Shown here: piece by piece, positions 52,089-60,465 of the stretch
How positions within the stretch are numbered: position 1 is the stretch's first letter
Layout of the letters: each line of letters starts with the position of its first letter
Source: Neisseria brasiliensis
GTDB lineage: Bacteria > Pseudomonadota > Gammaproteobacteria > Burkholderiales > Neisseriaceae
DNA length: 64,000 nucleotides
Direction: 5' to 3'
Assembly: GCF_009671065.1 (NCBI RefSeq)
Contig: NZ_CP046027.1
Coordinates: 992,001-1,056,000 of the forward strand
Made by a program: the position numbers and the translations under genes
The notes under the pieces: model-generated
Seen by the model: only the letters and a program-made list of their open reading frames with translations
What the model was told of the DNA's origin: nothing
The model's database searches: none

Positions 52089-54248
52089 TTACCCAATCCG
52101 CTTAAACGGCGGCAAACAAGCCAAGAGTTGCTGGCCGTATCGTTGGGTTTTCACGCGGTTGTCGAGAATGGTGACGCGGCCGTAGTCTTGTTCGGTGCGG
52201 ATCAGGCGGCCGACGGCTTGGACGAGTTTGATGCTGGCTTCGGGCACGGTGATCTCGATGAAGGGGTTGCCGCCGCGCTGTTCGATCCAGCGGTTTTGGG
52301 TTTTTTCAATCGGGTTGTCGGGCATGGAAAACGGCAGTTTGGCGATGATGACCTGTACGCAGGCTTCGCCGGGTAAATCGAGGCCTTCGGCGAAACTGTC
52401 GAGGCCGAAGATGATGCTGGCTTTGCCTTCGCTCAAGGCTTGGTAGTGGCGTTGCAGCAGCACGGTTTTGGGCAATTCGCCCTGTATCAGCAGCAGGGGC
52501 AGGTATTCTTCAGGCAGGCGTAGGGCGACGTCTTGCATTTGTTTGCGCGAGGAAAACAATACCAGCGTGCCGATGGCTTGGTCGGCGGCAATCAGCTTGG
52601 GCAGCCATTCGACGATGGCGGCGGTATGGGCATGGGGGTCTTTCGGGCTGGCGTAAATCGGCGGGATATAAAGCTCGCCCTGTGCTTCAAAGTCAAACGG
52701 GCTTTGCAGCGCGAGGGTGGTGGTTTGCGGGAACCAAATTAGACCGGTTTGGCGCAGCAGCAGGTTGAAATTGCCCAAAGATTGCAGGGTGGCGGAAGTC
52801 AACACCGCACCGGCGGCGCGGCGCCACAGGCTGTTGGCAAGGTGGCTGGCGCTGCTGATGGGGCTGGCGTTGAAAATGTAGTCGTTTTTGTCGTCCACGC
52901 GGCGGGTAATCCATTTGGCCAGTGGCTCTTCTTTTTCTTTCGGCACGGTGGAAAACAAATCCCACACGGCACCGATTTGTTCGATGCGGGCGACAAACAG
53001 GCCAAATTCGCTGCTTAGGCGGTCGATGAGCGCGCCGTCTTGCTCTTTGTCACGGCGACTGGCGGATAGGGCGTCGTTGAGACCGTAAACGTGTTTCAGC
53101 AGGCTGCGCGCGGCCACGCCGGTGTTGGACACCAACAATTCCAAATCTTCGGGGATTTTGCCGTCTTCCCACAGCCACATCGGTTCACTGCTTTTGCGGC
53201 CGGTATCGCTGTCGTATTCGCCGGCGTTGAGGCCGAGTTTGGGCTCTTCGGCAAGGTGGAATTGCCACTCGTGCAGGCTGTCGAGCAGCGACACGGCGGC
53301 TTCGTCGGCTAAGTTCGCCAGCTCGGTTTTGTCGGTGAGGGCGGCGATTTTATTAGTAATTTGCGGCAGTTTTTCCAAAGTCCACACGGCAGTGTTCCAC
53401 GAATGCTCGGCGGCAAACTGGCTCAAGGCTTTTTTCGGCAGGTGATGTGCTTCGTCGATGCAGTAGAAACTGTTTTCCGGCGCAGGCAGAATCACGCCGC
53501 CGCCCATGCTGATGTCGGCCAGCAGTAAATCATGGTTGGCAACGACGACATCGACTGTTTCCAGCGTATCGCGTGCCAGATAAAACGGGCATTCGGCGCG
53601 GTTGGGGCAGGCCGCTTTCAGACAGCCGTGGCGGTCGTTGGTGACTTTAAACCAAATCACGTCATCGATTTTTTCCGGCCATGTATCGCGGTCGCCATTA
53701 AAGCGGCGCGCGCTGAATTCATCGGCCATTTCGCGCAAAAGCTGGATTTCTTCGGGCTTGGGTTTGCTGTCCCACAACACGGTGGGCGCTTCAAAGCCGA
53801 GCAGGTTTTGCTGCGCGTTGCCTTGGGTGAGTTGATAGAGTTTGTAGGGGCAAAGATAGCGACCGCGCCCTTTGACCAAGGCAAAGCTGAGCTCCAAACC
53901 GCTTTTTTCCACTAAAAACGGCAAATCGCGCTCGACCAGTTGTTCTTGCAAGGCTACGGTCGCGCTCGACACAATCAGCCGCTTGCCACGCGTTTGCGCC
54001 ATGATGCCGCCGGCCAACAGGTAAGCCAGCGATTTGCCCACGCCGGTCGGCCCTTCAATCACGGCAATGCTCTCGCCTTCGCGCTGCGGTGCCTCACCGC
54101 CCTCTTCACGCGTCTGCGTGCGCGAAAAGGCATTGGCAATGGCCGCAATCATCTCCCGCTGCGAGGCGCGCGGACGGAAATGCGGTAGGCTTTTGCTGAT
54201 GTTTTGGTAGTGGTCGCGAATAGCGTTTTTTTCTAAATCGGTGAGCAT
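52089..54248 (-). CDS. dinG: ATP-dependent DNA helicase DinG
   Basis: A 719-aa XPD-type 5'-3' helicase with an iron-sulfur cluster. Walker A is EGPTGVGKSLAYLLAGG near residue 65. The cluster ligands are in GCLKAACPNRAECPFYL, with a further Cys in GRGRYLCPYKLY. The DEAH box is CIDEAHHLPKKAL, and motif VI is KLVQAVGRLIRTEQDYGR. It acts at R-loops and replication-transcription collisions. It is a single gene between DUS terminators. Confidence 0.94.
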   Translation of the reverse strand: MLTDLEKNAIRDHYQNISKSLPHFRPRASQREMIAAIANAFSRTQTREEGGEAPQREGESIAVIEGPTGVGKSLAYLLAGGIMAQTRGKRLIVSSATVALQEQLVERDLPFLVEKSGLELSFALVKGRGRYLCPYKLYQLTQGNAQQNLLGFEAPTVLWDSKPKPEEIQLLREMADEFSARRFNGDRDTWPEKIDDVIWFKVTNDRHGCLKAACPNRAECPFYLARDTLETVDVVVANHDLLLADISMGGGVILPAPENSFYCIDEAHHLPKKALSQFAAEHSWNTAVWTLEKLPQITNKIAALTDKTELANLADEAAVSLLDSLHEWQFHLAEEPKLGLNAGEYDSDTGRKSSEPMWLWEDGKIPEDLELLVSNTGVAARSLLKHVYGLNDALSASRRDKEQDGALIDRLSSEFGLFVARIEQIGAVWDLFSTVPKEKEEPLAKWITRRVDDKNDYIFNASPISSASHLANSLWRRAAGAVLTSATLQSLGNFNLLLRQTGLIWFPQTTTLALQSPFDFEAQGELYIPPIYASPKDPHAHTAAIVEWLPKLIAADQAIGTLVLFSSRKQMQDVALRLPEEYLPLLLIQGELPKTVLLQRHYQALSEGKASIIFGLDSFAEGLDLPGEACVQVIIAKLPFSMPDNPIEKTQNRWIEQRGGNPFIEITVPEASIKLVQAVGRLIRTEQDYGRVTILDNRVKTQRYGQQLLACLPPFKRIG

Positions 54249-54321
54249 GAGGCCGTCTGAAAAGTTTTGGAAAATAAGGTGTTATTTTAGCATTTTTGCG
54301 AGTCAAGGGTTGTGGATAAGT

Positions 54322-54367
54322 GATGAGGCCGTCTGAAAGATTTCTATGCTTTCAGACGGCCTCATCA
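54322..54367. terminator. DUS inverted-repeat terminator
   Basis: TGATGAGGCCGTCTGAAAG pairs with CTTTCAGACGGCCTCATCA, a long perfect stem; it ends the anti-sigma gene. Another DUS lies at 54400. Confidence 0.87.
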
Positions 54368-54408
54368 ATGTAAAAACGAAACAATGGGCAGAATACTTTT
54401 CAGACGGC

Positions 54409-54597
54409 CTATTCGGCTTTTTTACCGTCAAACATCTGCCGCAAGCCCCGTTCTATGGTGTCGATTTGTTTGCGGTATTCACGGCAATCGCGGCACATCG
54501 ACAAATGGATATGTACACGCAATCGCTGCTTGAAAGAGAGCGGGGTTTCATCGTGTTGCTGGGAGAGCAGGCGGGTGATCTGTTTGCAGTTTCTCAT
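54409..54597 (-). CDS. mseR: Anti-sigma factor (zinc-binding, MseR-type)
   Basis: A 62-aa zinc-binding anti-sigma domain protein of the ZAS type. The motif H-x3-C-x2-C is present as HIHLSMCRDC, and Cys4 near the N-terminus may be the fourth ligand. No membrane segment is present, so it is a small soluble, probably redox-responsive anti-sigma factor. The ribosome-binding site AAGGATAACACC lies at the end of the sigma gene and the start follows 4 bases after its stop, so the two are co-translated. In meningococci the equivalent pair is RpoE and MseR. Confidence 0.88.
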   Translation of the reverse strand: MRNCKQITRLLSQQHDETPLSFKQRLRVHIHLSMCRDCREYRKQIDTIERGLRQMFDGKKAE

Positions 54598-54601
54598 GGT
54601 G

Positions 54602-55180
54602 TTATCCTTGATTGAACCATTTGATTTGCAGGCATTGGCGCAAACCTTCTCGGGCACGGTGCATGATGGTGTGGTAATTGGCGGCAGACAGGCTGCATTG
54701 GGTACGGATTTCGGCGCTGTCTAAGCCGAGAATCTCTTTCATCATAAACACGCGTGCGGTGTTTTCGGGCAATCCGTACAAACATGCTTCCAACACGATG
54801 TAGAAATGTTTTTCATTCAGGCTTTGTTCGGGCGAACCCCAGCTACTCGGGCGGCCATGCGCCTGCCAATGGCCTTGGCTGTTGAACAAGCTGTCAAAGG
54901 CTTCATCAAGCATTTCTTCTTCGTGGCTGATAAACACGGCGCGCTGACGGCCACTTTGGCGCAAGCTATCGATAATTTTGTTTTTCAAAATGGCAAACAG
55001 CCAGCTTTTGACGTGTGCCTCGCCTTTAAAACTTTCTTCGGCACGATATGCTGAAAAAAAGGTTTCCTGCACCAAATCTTCAGCCAAGTCGGTTTGATCG
55101 GGCAACTGAATACAGGCAAAACGCACCAGATGACGGCGGATTTCATCGAGTTGACGCTGGCTTAAGCTGCTCAGGCTCAT
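54602..55180 (-). CDS. rpoE: ECF sigma factor (RpoE/SigE of Neisseria)
   Basis: A 192-aa ECF sigma factor. Region 2 includes QTDLAEDLVQETFFSAYRAE and SWLFAILKNKIIDSLRQS. Region 4 includes LPENTARVFMMKEILGLDSA and IRTQCSLSAANYHTIMHRAR, the helix-turn-helix that reads -35. The start at MSLSSLSQRQ overlaps the hvfC stop as ATGA and has GGAG upstream; the longer frame to 55249 is internal to hvfC. It is the fifth gene of the hvf operon, so the sigma factor is likely to activate its own operon. Confidence 0.92.
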   Translation of the reverse strand: MSLSSLSQRQLDEIRRHLVRFACIQLPDQTDLAEDLVQETFFSAYRAEESFKGEAHVKSWLFAILKNKIIDSLRQSGRQRAVFISHEEEMLDEAFDSLFNSQGHWQAHGRPSSWGSPEQSLNEKHFYIVLEACLYGLPENTARVFMMKEILGLDSAEIRTQCSLSAANYHTIMHRAREGLRQCLQIKWFNQG

Positions 55181-55872
55181 GGCTGCTGCTCCGCCAAAAT
55201 ACCTTCTGTATGCCATGTTTGCCAACGTGCCGCCAATTCTTCTGCCCAATGCGGATTTTCAGGCGGCATCCATTCGGCCAACATCGCTTGTAAATCAGCC
55301 AAATTCATCGGATTTTCCGATAAAGTTTGCAGCAATAGCGCGGTAAAATCATCGGCTTCACGATACCAAACCACATCTTGCGCATTACGCCACACCAGCA
55401 TTGCAGTTTGGCGTTCACTCAAATCCTGATGCACTGCATAATCATAATGGCGCAAAAATGCTGCCTCCGACAAGGTATAAACCGCATCGGCATCATACGG
55501 GCGCATAGGTGCAATGATGGCGGTTTCTGTCAAAAGCTGGGTATGCTCAAAATCCATCAAGGCCAACATGCCGTCTGAAAATAAGTTGTGTTGGCGGCAG
55601 TATTGTAAAAATTCACCGGCAATTTCCTGAAAATAAGGCGATTGCGCCTGCCCTTCGCGGATAAACTGCATTTTAGCGGCCTGCCAGCTTTCAGCATCGC
55701 CATATTGCGGCGTTTCGGTATAGCAACGGTCGATAAAGCTGTGGATATTGTTGTGTACCAAACGCACATAAACAGCCAAACGTTGGCTGTCAAAATCCTG
55801 CGCGTTCCCATTCCCACCCGCCCGAATAGCGGCGGCAAAGCGTTGTTGGTATTCTGCGGACGTTTCAGACAT
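55177..55872 (-). CDS. hvfC: HvfC-like RiPP maturation partner (DUF2063)
   Basis: A 231-aa protein of the DUF2063 family. This is the partner that delivers the precursor peptide to the MNIO enzyme. The N-terminal DUF2063 domain has QRLAVYVRLVHNNIHSFIDR and FIREGQAQSPYFQEIAGEF. The C-terminal half includes MDFEHTQLLTETAIIAPM and a variable tail ending ARWQTWHTEGILAEQQP. It overlaps hvfB by 8 bases and the sigma gene by 4 bases, so the operon is tightly coupled. Confidence 0.9.
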   Translation of the reverse strand: MSETSAEYQQRFAAAIRAGGNGNAQDFDSQRLAVYVRLVHNNIHSFIDRCYTETPQYGDAESWQAAKMQFIREGQAQSPYFQEIAGEFLQYCRQHNLFSDGMLALMDFEHTQLLTETAIIAPMRPYDADAVYTLSEAAFLRHYDYAVHQDLSERQTAMLVWRNAQDVVWYREADDFTALLLQTLSENPMNLADLQAMLAEWMPPENPHWAEELAARWQTWHTEGILAEQQP

Positions 55873-56704
55873 GAATGTAAGCCTTTTGTGCGTTTTGCTG
55901 GTAACTGCGGATACGGCCGACTTCAGCCGTTAATTCTTCAAACGGCGGAAAATTAAAATCGCGCTCAAGTAAAGTGGGCGGAATTTGCGGCAATGCGGCA
56001 TAAGTATCCGCCAATAAATCCCATACATTGCCGCACACAGGTGCACCGTGGGTATCAATCAACAAATCTTCTGCTTCTTGGTCATAGCCGGCAATATGGA
56101 GATAACAAACACGGCTTTTGTTGACTTGGGCCAGGAAATCGGCAGGCTGAAGCAAACCGTGATTCACCGCATTAACGTAAATATTATTCACATCTAAATG
56201 TATGCCGCAATCTGCTTCATCGGCTATGGCATTGAGAAATTCGACTTCATTCATTTCAGCCAAAGGGGAATGCAGGTAATACGAAGTGTTTTCCACCGCA
56301 ATACGGCATCCGAGCATATCTTGCACCTGCTTTACGCGGGCGGCAGTGTGACGCACCATTTCTTCGGTAAATGGCAATGGCAGTAAATCATAAAGATGGC
56401 CGCCATCATGGCAATAACTCAAATGGTCGGAGAAAAAACGGCAGTCGTATTGCTGCATCATCTGTTTGATACCAGCAATCAAATCAATATCCAATGGGTC
56501 TTGCCCACCCAAAGAAAGCGACAATCCATGCAAAGCGAGCGGCAGCTTTTCTGCCACACTGTCAAATTGTTTGCGTGCATGGCCGCCCATTTTCAACCAA
56601 TTTTCAGGGGCAGCTTCGATAAAGGCAATGGGACTATCATCAGGCAGATTGAGAAAATCTTCCGCCAAATCGCGGCGATAACCTAAGCCTGTGTATTGAA
56701 TCAT
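55865..56704 (-). CDS. hvfB: HvfB-like multinuclear non-heme iron-dependent oxidase (MNIO, DUF692)
   Basis: A 279-aa TIM-barrel enzyme of the DUF692/MNIO family. In characterised pairs it converts cysteines of a precursor peptide into oxazolone/thioamide (or related) groups. The conserved iron-binding clusters are visible: FFSDHLSYC with a His, IAVENTSYYLHSPLAEMNE, GIHLDVNNIYVNAVNHG, CYLHIAGYDQ and LLIDTHGAPV. It follows hvfA after a 184-base gap that contains a hairpin, and is coupled to hvfC. Confidence 0.92.
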   Translation of the reverse strand: MIQYTGLGYRRDLAEDFLNLPDDSPIAFIEAAPENWLKMGGHARKQFDSVAEKLPLALHGLSLSLGGQDPLDIDLIAGIKQMMQQYDCRFFSDHLSYCHDGGHLYDLLPLPFTEEMVRHTAARVKQVQDMLGCRIAVENTSYYLHSPLAEMNEVEFLNAIADEADCGIHLDVNNIYVNAVNHGLLQPADFLAQVNKSRVCYLHIAGYDQEAEDLLIDTHGAPVCGNVWDLLADTYAALPQIPPTLLERDFNFPPFEELTAEVGRIRSYQQNAQKAYIHV

Positions 56705-56810
56705 GATTTGTTGTTCCTATTATTTTCAGACGGCCGGTTTAATGTAAACCCGTTGCATTTATTTGTTATTTTATCTAACAAAGCCCCAGCCTTAAATTAA
56801 ATCGGCTTTA

Positions 56811-56849
56811 AACGGCATCTTTATCATCTTACATCATAAAAATGCCGTT
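56811..56849. promoter_or_regulatory. Inverted repeat between hvfA and hvfB (possible attenuator or processing hairpin)
   Basis: AACGGCAT (56811-56818) and ATGCCGTT (56842-56849) are perfect complements with a 23-base AT-rich loop. The element sits in the 184-base gap between the precursor and enzyme genes, which also has two same-orientation DUS copies at about 56726 and 56860. A hairpin here could keep precursor mRNA more abundant than enzyme mRNA. This is inferred from position only. Confidence 0.4.
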
Positions 56850-56888
56850 GCGACCGCCTTTTCAGACGGCCTCAAACAGCGAATGCCG

Positions 56889-57170
56889 TTATTTAGAACC
56901 GCATTTACCTTCGCCACATTTACCTTCAGCAGCTTTGGTTTGAGATGCGCTTGCACCACATTTGCCTTCGCCGCACTTGCCTTCGCCAGCTTTGGTTTGG
57001 GCAGCAGATGCACCGCATTTGCCTTCGCCACATTTACCTTCACCGGCCTTGGTTTTAGAGGCTTCGGCAGCAGCCGGTTTTGCTGAAGTTTTTTCAGTTG
57101 CCTGAGCACAAGCCACTAAAGACAAAGACAATGCGCTGGCCAAAGCAGCAGCAGTTTTTTTATTAATCAT
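56889..57170 (-). CDS. hvfA: HvfA-like copper-binding RiPP precursor with six EGKCG motifs
   Basis: A 93-aa secreted precursor. The N-terminal signal (MINKKTAAALASALSLSLVA) is followed by Cys21, in LVAC, so it is either a lipoprotein or cut at AQA. Residues 40-93 are three 19-residue repeats holding two EGKCG motifs each. The six core cysteines are Cys47, 52, 66, 71, 85 and 90. EGKCG motifs are the modification sites in HvfA of Haemophilus and in bufferins, where they bind copper. AAAAGGAAAACAC precedes the ATG. The count and regular spacing of the cysteines are the basis of the call. Confidence 0.9.
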   Translation of the reverse strand: MINKKTAAALASALSLSLVACAQATEKTSAKPAAAEASKTKAGEGKCGEGKCGASAAQTKAGEGKCGEGKCGASASQTKAAEGKCGEGKCGSK

Positions 57171-57268
57171 GTGTTTTCCTTTCCAAAAGAATGTATTAAA
57201 TGTGAAGTAAAACGTTTTAAGTCCGTTTTGAGACTATAAATCTAACCAAGCAAGCTGCTTTTCAAACA

Positions 57269-57688
57269 TCATCGGCGGTCAATTAAGGCATCCAAAGAAA
57301 AACGGCCTGCCCCTTGGAAAAGCAATGGCAATAACACCACTAGATAAATTAATGCCATTTTGTAGCCGCCTTCACCGACGTTGTAGCCTAATCCGGCATG
57401 TACTGCCGCCCAAGCGACTAGTGTCAAAACCATTAATCCGGCTGCGGCAAAGCGAGTCGCCAAACCAATAAGTAAAAGCAAAGGCAATATCAATTCGGCA
57501 AACATTGCTAATTGCCAGTTGATTTCCGGTGAGAGCCATAAAAAGGGTGGCGGAAATTTCTCGGCAATTTCGGCAAACCAGTTGTCACCACGCCATTTTT
57601 CTAAACCTGCTTCAAAAAATTCATACGCGGCAAACAGACGTAGCACCAGTAAACTGATTCCGGTCTGCCAAAAGGTGACTTCTTTCAT
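57269..57688 (-). CDS. hvfX: HvfX-like DoxX family membrane protein
   Basis: A 139-aa inner-membrane protein with four predicted helices, of the DoxX/DUF417-like family. Segments are LLVLRLFAAYEFFEAGLEKW, then AMFAELILPLLLLIGLATRF and MALIYLVVLLPLLFQGAGR. DoxX proteins of this sort commonly travel with MNIO-type RiPP operons and are thought to help copper handling or peptide export; the exact role is not known. It is the first gene of the hvf operon, 98 bases before hvfA. Confidence 0.85.
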   Translation of the reverse strand: MKEVTFWQTGISLLVLRLFAAYEFFEAGLEKWRGDNWFAEIAEKFPPPFLWLSPEINWQLAMFAELILPLLLLIGLATRFAAAGLMVLTLVAWAAVHAGLGYNVGEGGYKMALIYLVVLLPLLFQGAGRFSLDALIDRR

Positions 57689-57726
57689 GAATTATCCATT
57701 CCGTTTTAACTTGTTTAGTGAAGATT

Positions 57727-57755
57727 TAGACGAAACAGCATGATAAAACTGACAA
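57727..57755 (-). promoter_or_regulatory. Candidate ECF-type promoter of the hvf operon
   Basis: On the minus strand TTGTCAG (57755-57749) and CGTCTA (57732-57727) are separated by 16 bases and lie about 39-67 bases upstream of the hvfX start. A -10 box with CGTC is typical of ECF promoters. It is consistent with autoregulation by the sigma factor encoded in the same operon. This is a pattern match only. Confidence 0.4.
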
Positions 57756-57854
57756 ATTTTTTCTAAATTATTTTAGTTTATTGTTTTTAAATTAAATTTA
57801 GTAGAAAATTTTTAATTAAAGGTTTTAGATTCATCGCAATCCAGCTGAGCTTGT

Positions 57855-57978
57855 TTTCAGACGGCCTGAGACCGCTGAAAATCCCAGATTGGAGTGCAGT
57901 TCGAAGTAAGAGCAGCGCATAACGAAGAAATATGCCAAAGATGGGGATGTTGCAAAGTCATCATCCTGTTTGATTGAT
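57855..57978. other. DUS plus IS-end-like remnant between recQ and the hvf operon
   Basis: A DUS (TTTTCAGACGGCCTGAG, from 57855) is followed by GAGACCGCTGAAAATCC. This resembles the IS5-family end seen at 16463 (GAGACCTTTGCAAAACC). About 70 bases on, GTTGCAAAGTCATC resembles the opposite end. No frame is visible. It may be a decayed small IS or MITE. The 57733-57854 stretch is AT-rich and holds only the promoter. Confidence 0.35.
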
Positions 57979-60297
57979 TTAAAACTCACCCACAATCTCT
58001 AATATCGTTTCCCCATATTTCGCCAGCTTCTCTTCGTTTACCCCATGAATTTCTGCCAAATCTGCCATGGTTTGCGGTTGTTTCGCGGCAATGGCACGCA
58101 GGGTCACTTTGCTGAAAATTTGGTGAGGCTCGATGTCTTCAACGCGGGCGGTTTTATTGCACCATTCGAGCAATTCGCGCATAAGTTTGCGCGTGCTGAC
58201 CGCCTCATCGTCTAACGAATCGGCGAAGGGATAACAGGCCGATAAGATGTCGGTGGCGTAGCGGCCGATTCTGACTTCTCCTAAACCGTGTATGCCTTGT
58301 AAGTCCAAATCGGTTTCAGGGGTGAGGCGGATCAGGTCAAGCAGGGTGTCGTCGCTTAAGATTTTGCTTAAGGCCACGCCTTCGGTTTGGGCTTGTTTGT
58401 TGCGCCATGCGGTGAGGGTTTGCCACATGATTTTGTCACGTTCGCTGGTCAGGCCGTCTGAAATGTTTTCGCTTGCACTTTCAGACGGCATATCTTGCCC
58501 ATTAACGGCCGCTTGGCAGACTTCCAAGATTTCCAAGCCGAAACTGTTAATTTTGGCTTCGCCCAAGCCGTAGATTTCGTGTAATTCGGTTAGATTTTGC
58601 GGCAGCTTTTCCACGACATCGCGCAGGGTTTTGTCACCGCAGATAACATAAGCCGGCACTTCCGCCGCTTTGGCTTTTTCCATGCGCCATTTGCGCAGCG
58701 CCTGCCAGATGCGTTCTTCGCGCTCGGTACGCAGCCATTCTTCTTTCGGTTTCTGCGTAGCGGCTTTGTCGCGTTTGAGCGGGCGTAACCATACTTCGGC
58801 TTCGCCTTTTAATACTTTGCGGGCATCGTCGGTGAGCTGTAAAGATTGGAATTGCTGGGTATTGACGGTGAGATAACCCAAGCTGATGCATTGGCGGATG
58901 ACGCTGCGCCATTCTTTGTCGGTTAGATTGTCGCCGATGCCGAATGTGGATAACTGATCATGCTGATTGCGTTGAATCCATTCGTCGCTTTTACCGCGCA
59001 ACACGTTGGTAACGTATCCGGCCGCAAAGCGTTGGCCGACACGGTACACGCAGCTTAACAGTTTTTGAACCAACACCGTGCCGTCAAAACGGATCGGCGG
59101 ATGCAGGCAGTTGTCGCAATGGCCGCATGGTTGCGAAGTTTCGCCGAAATGCCGCAGCAGCAATATGCGGCGGCACTCGGTGGTTTCGCACACCGACAGC
59201 ATGGCATCGAGCTTTTGCATTTCGACTTGCTTTTGCGCTTCATCGCTGTTGCCTTCAGCTATGCGTTCGCGCAGCAACACCCAGTCATTCAAGCCGTAAC
59301 ACAACCAACTTGCGGCAGGCAGACCATCCCGCCCCGCGCGTCCGGATTCTTGGTAAAAATGCTCAATGCTTTGCGGCATATCGAGATGGGCGACAAAGCG
59401 CACATCGGGCTTATCAATTCCCATGCCGAAAGCCACCGTCGCCACCACAATCACATTATCTTCGCGAGTAAAACGGCGTTGATTGGCTTCGCGCACGTGC
59501 ATGCTTAATCCGGCATGATAGGGGATAGCTTCTAAACCGTTGTCGCACAAAAACTGCGCCACATCTTCGACTTTTTTGCGGCTTAGGCAATACACAATGC
59601 CGCTTTGGCCGCTCATTTGCTTGTGGATAAAATCAAGCAGCTGCTTTTTGCCGTTGTTTTTTTCGATGACTTGGTAATAGATATTCGGGCGGTCGAAGCT
59701 GGCGATGTATTCGGGCGATTGCTCGAGCTGAAGATAATGCTTAATATCGGCGCGCGTAGCAGCATCGGCGGTGGCGGTTAAGGCGATACGCGGCACCTGT
59801 GGATAACGTTGCGCCAACATGCCGAGCTGCTGATATTCGGGTCGGAAATCATGCCCCCACTGGCTTACGCAATGGGCTTCATCAATGGCAAACAGGCTGA
59901 TTTTTTGTTGATCGAGAAAACGCAGAAAACGGTCGGTAACCAAGCGTTCAGGGGCAACGTATAGCAGTTTCAGACGGCCTGCCGCCAATTTATCGGCGAT
60001 TTCACGCGCTTCATCGCCACTGGTGCTACTGTTGACGCTGGCCGCTTCAATACCGGCCGCATGCAGGCTAGCTACTTGGTCGTTCATCAGCGCAATCAAA
60101 GGCGACACCACAATGGCCACGCCTTCGCGCATCAAGGCCGGAATCTGGTAGCACAACGATTTTCCGCCGCCGGTAGGCATCAGCACCATCAGGCTTTCAC
60201 CTTGAGCCAAGGTATTGACCACTGCTTCCTGATTGCCGCGAAATTCGGGATAACCGAATACTTCGTGCAAAATTTGTCGGGCTGTGGGCTGGCTCAT
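57979..60297 (-). CDS. recQ: ATP-dependent DNA helicase RecQ
   Basis: A 772-aa 3'-5' helicase for recombination and pilin antigenic variation in Neisseria. Walker A is MPTGGGKSLCYQIPAL, the DEAH box FAIDEAHCVSQWGHDFRP, and the zinc-finger Cys are in CETTECRRILLLRHFGE and CGHCDNCLHP. The C-terminal third holds three HRDC-like domains (around residues 530-600, 620-690 and 700-770, each with a LxxxHxIxGxGExKxxxYG pattern), as in the gonococcal protein. E. coli RecQ has only one. Confidence 0.93.
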   Translation of the reverse strand: MSQPTARQILHEVFGYPEFRGNQEAVVNTLAQGESLMVLMPTGGGKSLCYQIPALMREGVAIVVSPLIALMNDQVASLHAAGIEAASVNSSTSGDEAREIADKLAAGRLKLLYVAPERLVTDRFLRFLDQQKISLFAIDEAHCVSQWGHDFRPEYQQLGMLAQRYPQVPRIALTATADAATRADIKHYLQLEQSPEYIASFDRPNIYYQVIEKNNGKKQLLDFIHKQMSGQSGIVYCLSRKKVEDVAQFLCDNGLEAIPYHAGLSMHVREANQRRFTREDNVIVVATVAFGMGIDKPDVRFVAHLDMPQSIEHFYQESGRAGRDGLPAASWLCYGLNDWVLLRERIAEGNSDEAQKQVEMQKLDAMLSVCETTECRRILLLRHFGETSQPCGHCDNCLHPPIRFDGTVLVQKLLSCVYRVGQRFAAGYVTNVLRGKSDEWIQRNQHDQLSTFGIGDNLTDKEWRSVIRQCISLGYLTVNTQQFQSLQLTDDARKVLKGEAEVWLRPLKRDKAATQKPKEEWLRTEREERIWQALRKWRMEKAKAAEVPAYVICGDKTLRDVVEKLPQNLTELHEIYGLGEAKINSFGLEILEVCQAAVNGQDMPSESASENISDGLTSERDKIMWQTLTAWRNKQAQTEGVALSKILSDDTLLDLIRLTPETDLDLQGIHGLGEVRIGRYATDILSACYPFADSLDDEAVSTRKLMRELLEWCNKTARVEDIEPHQIFSKVTLRAIAAKQPQTMADLAEIHGVNEEKLAKYGETILEIVGEF

Positions 60298-60465
60298 GAT
60301 GCATCCGTTTGGCTGAAAAGCTTTATTTTAACGGTTTTATCCGCTGTGTGCATGGCTTAGTTTCCACACTTTAGGCCGTCTGAAGGTAAGGTTTGCAAAG
60401 CCGGTTTACTTCGCCTTGATTCTTCACGCATAATAGCAATGATTGATTTAAACACGAGGATAAAC

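Noticed and set aside
56883..57086. 67-aa plus-strand frame opposite hvfA, rich in Phe and Ala
   Set aside because: It is a shadow of the EGKCG repeat, reading the same repeats in antisense.
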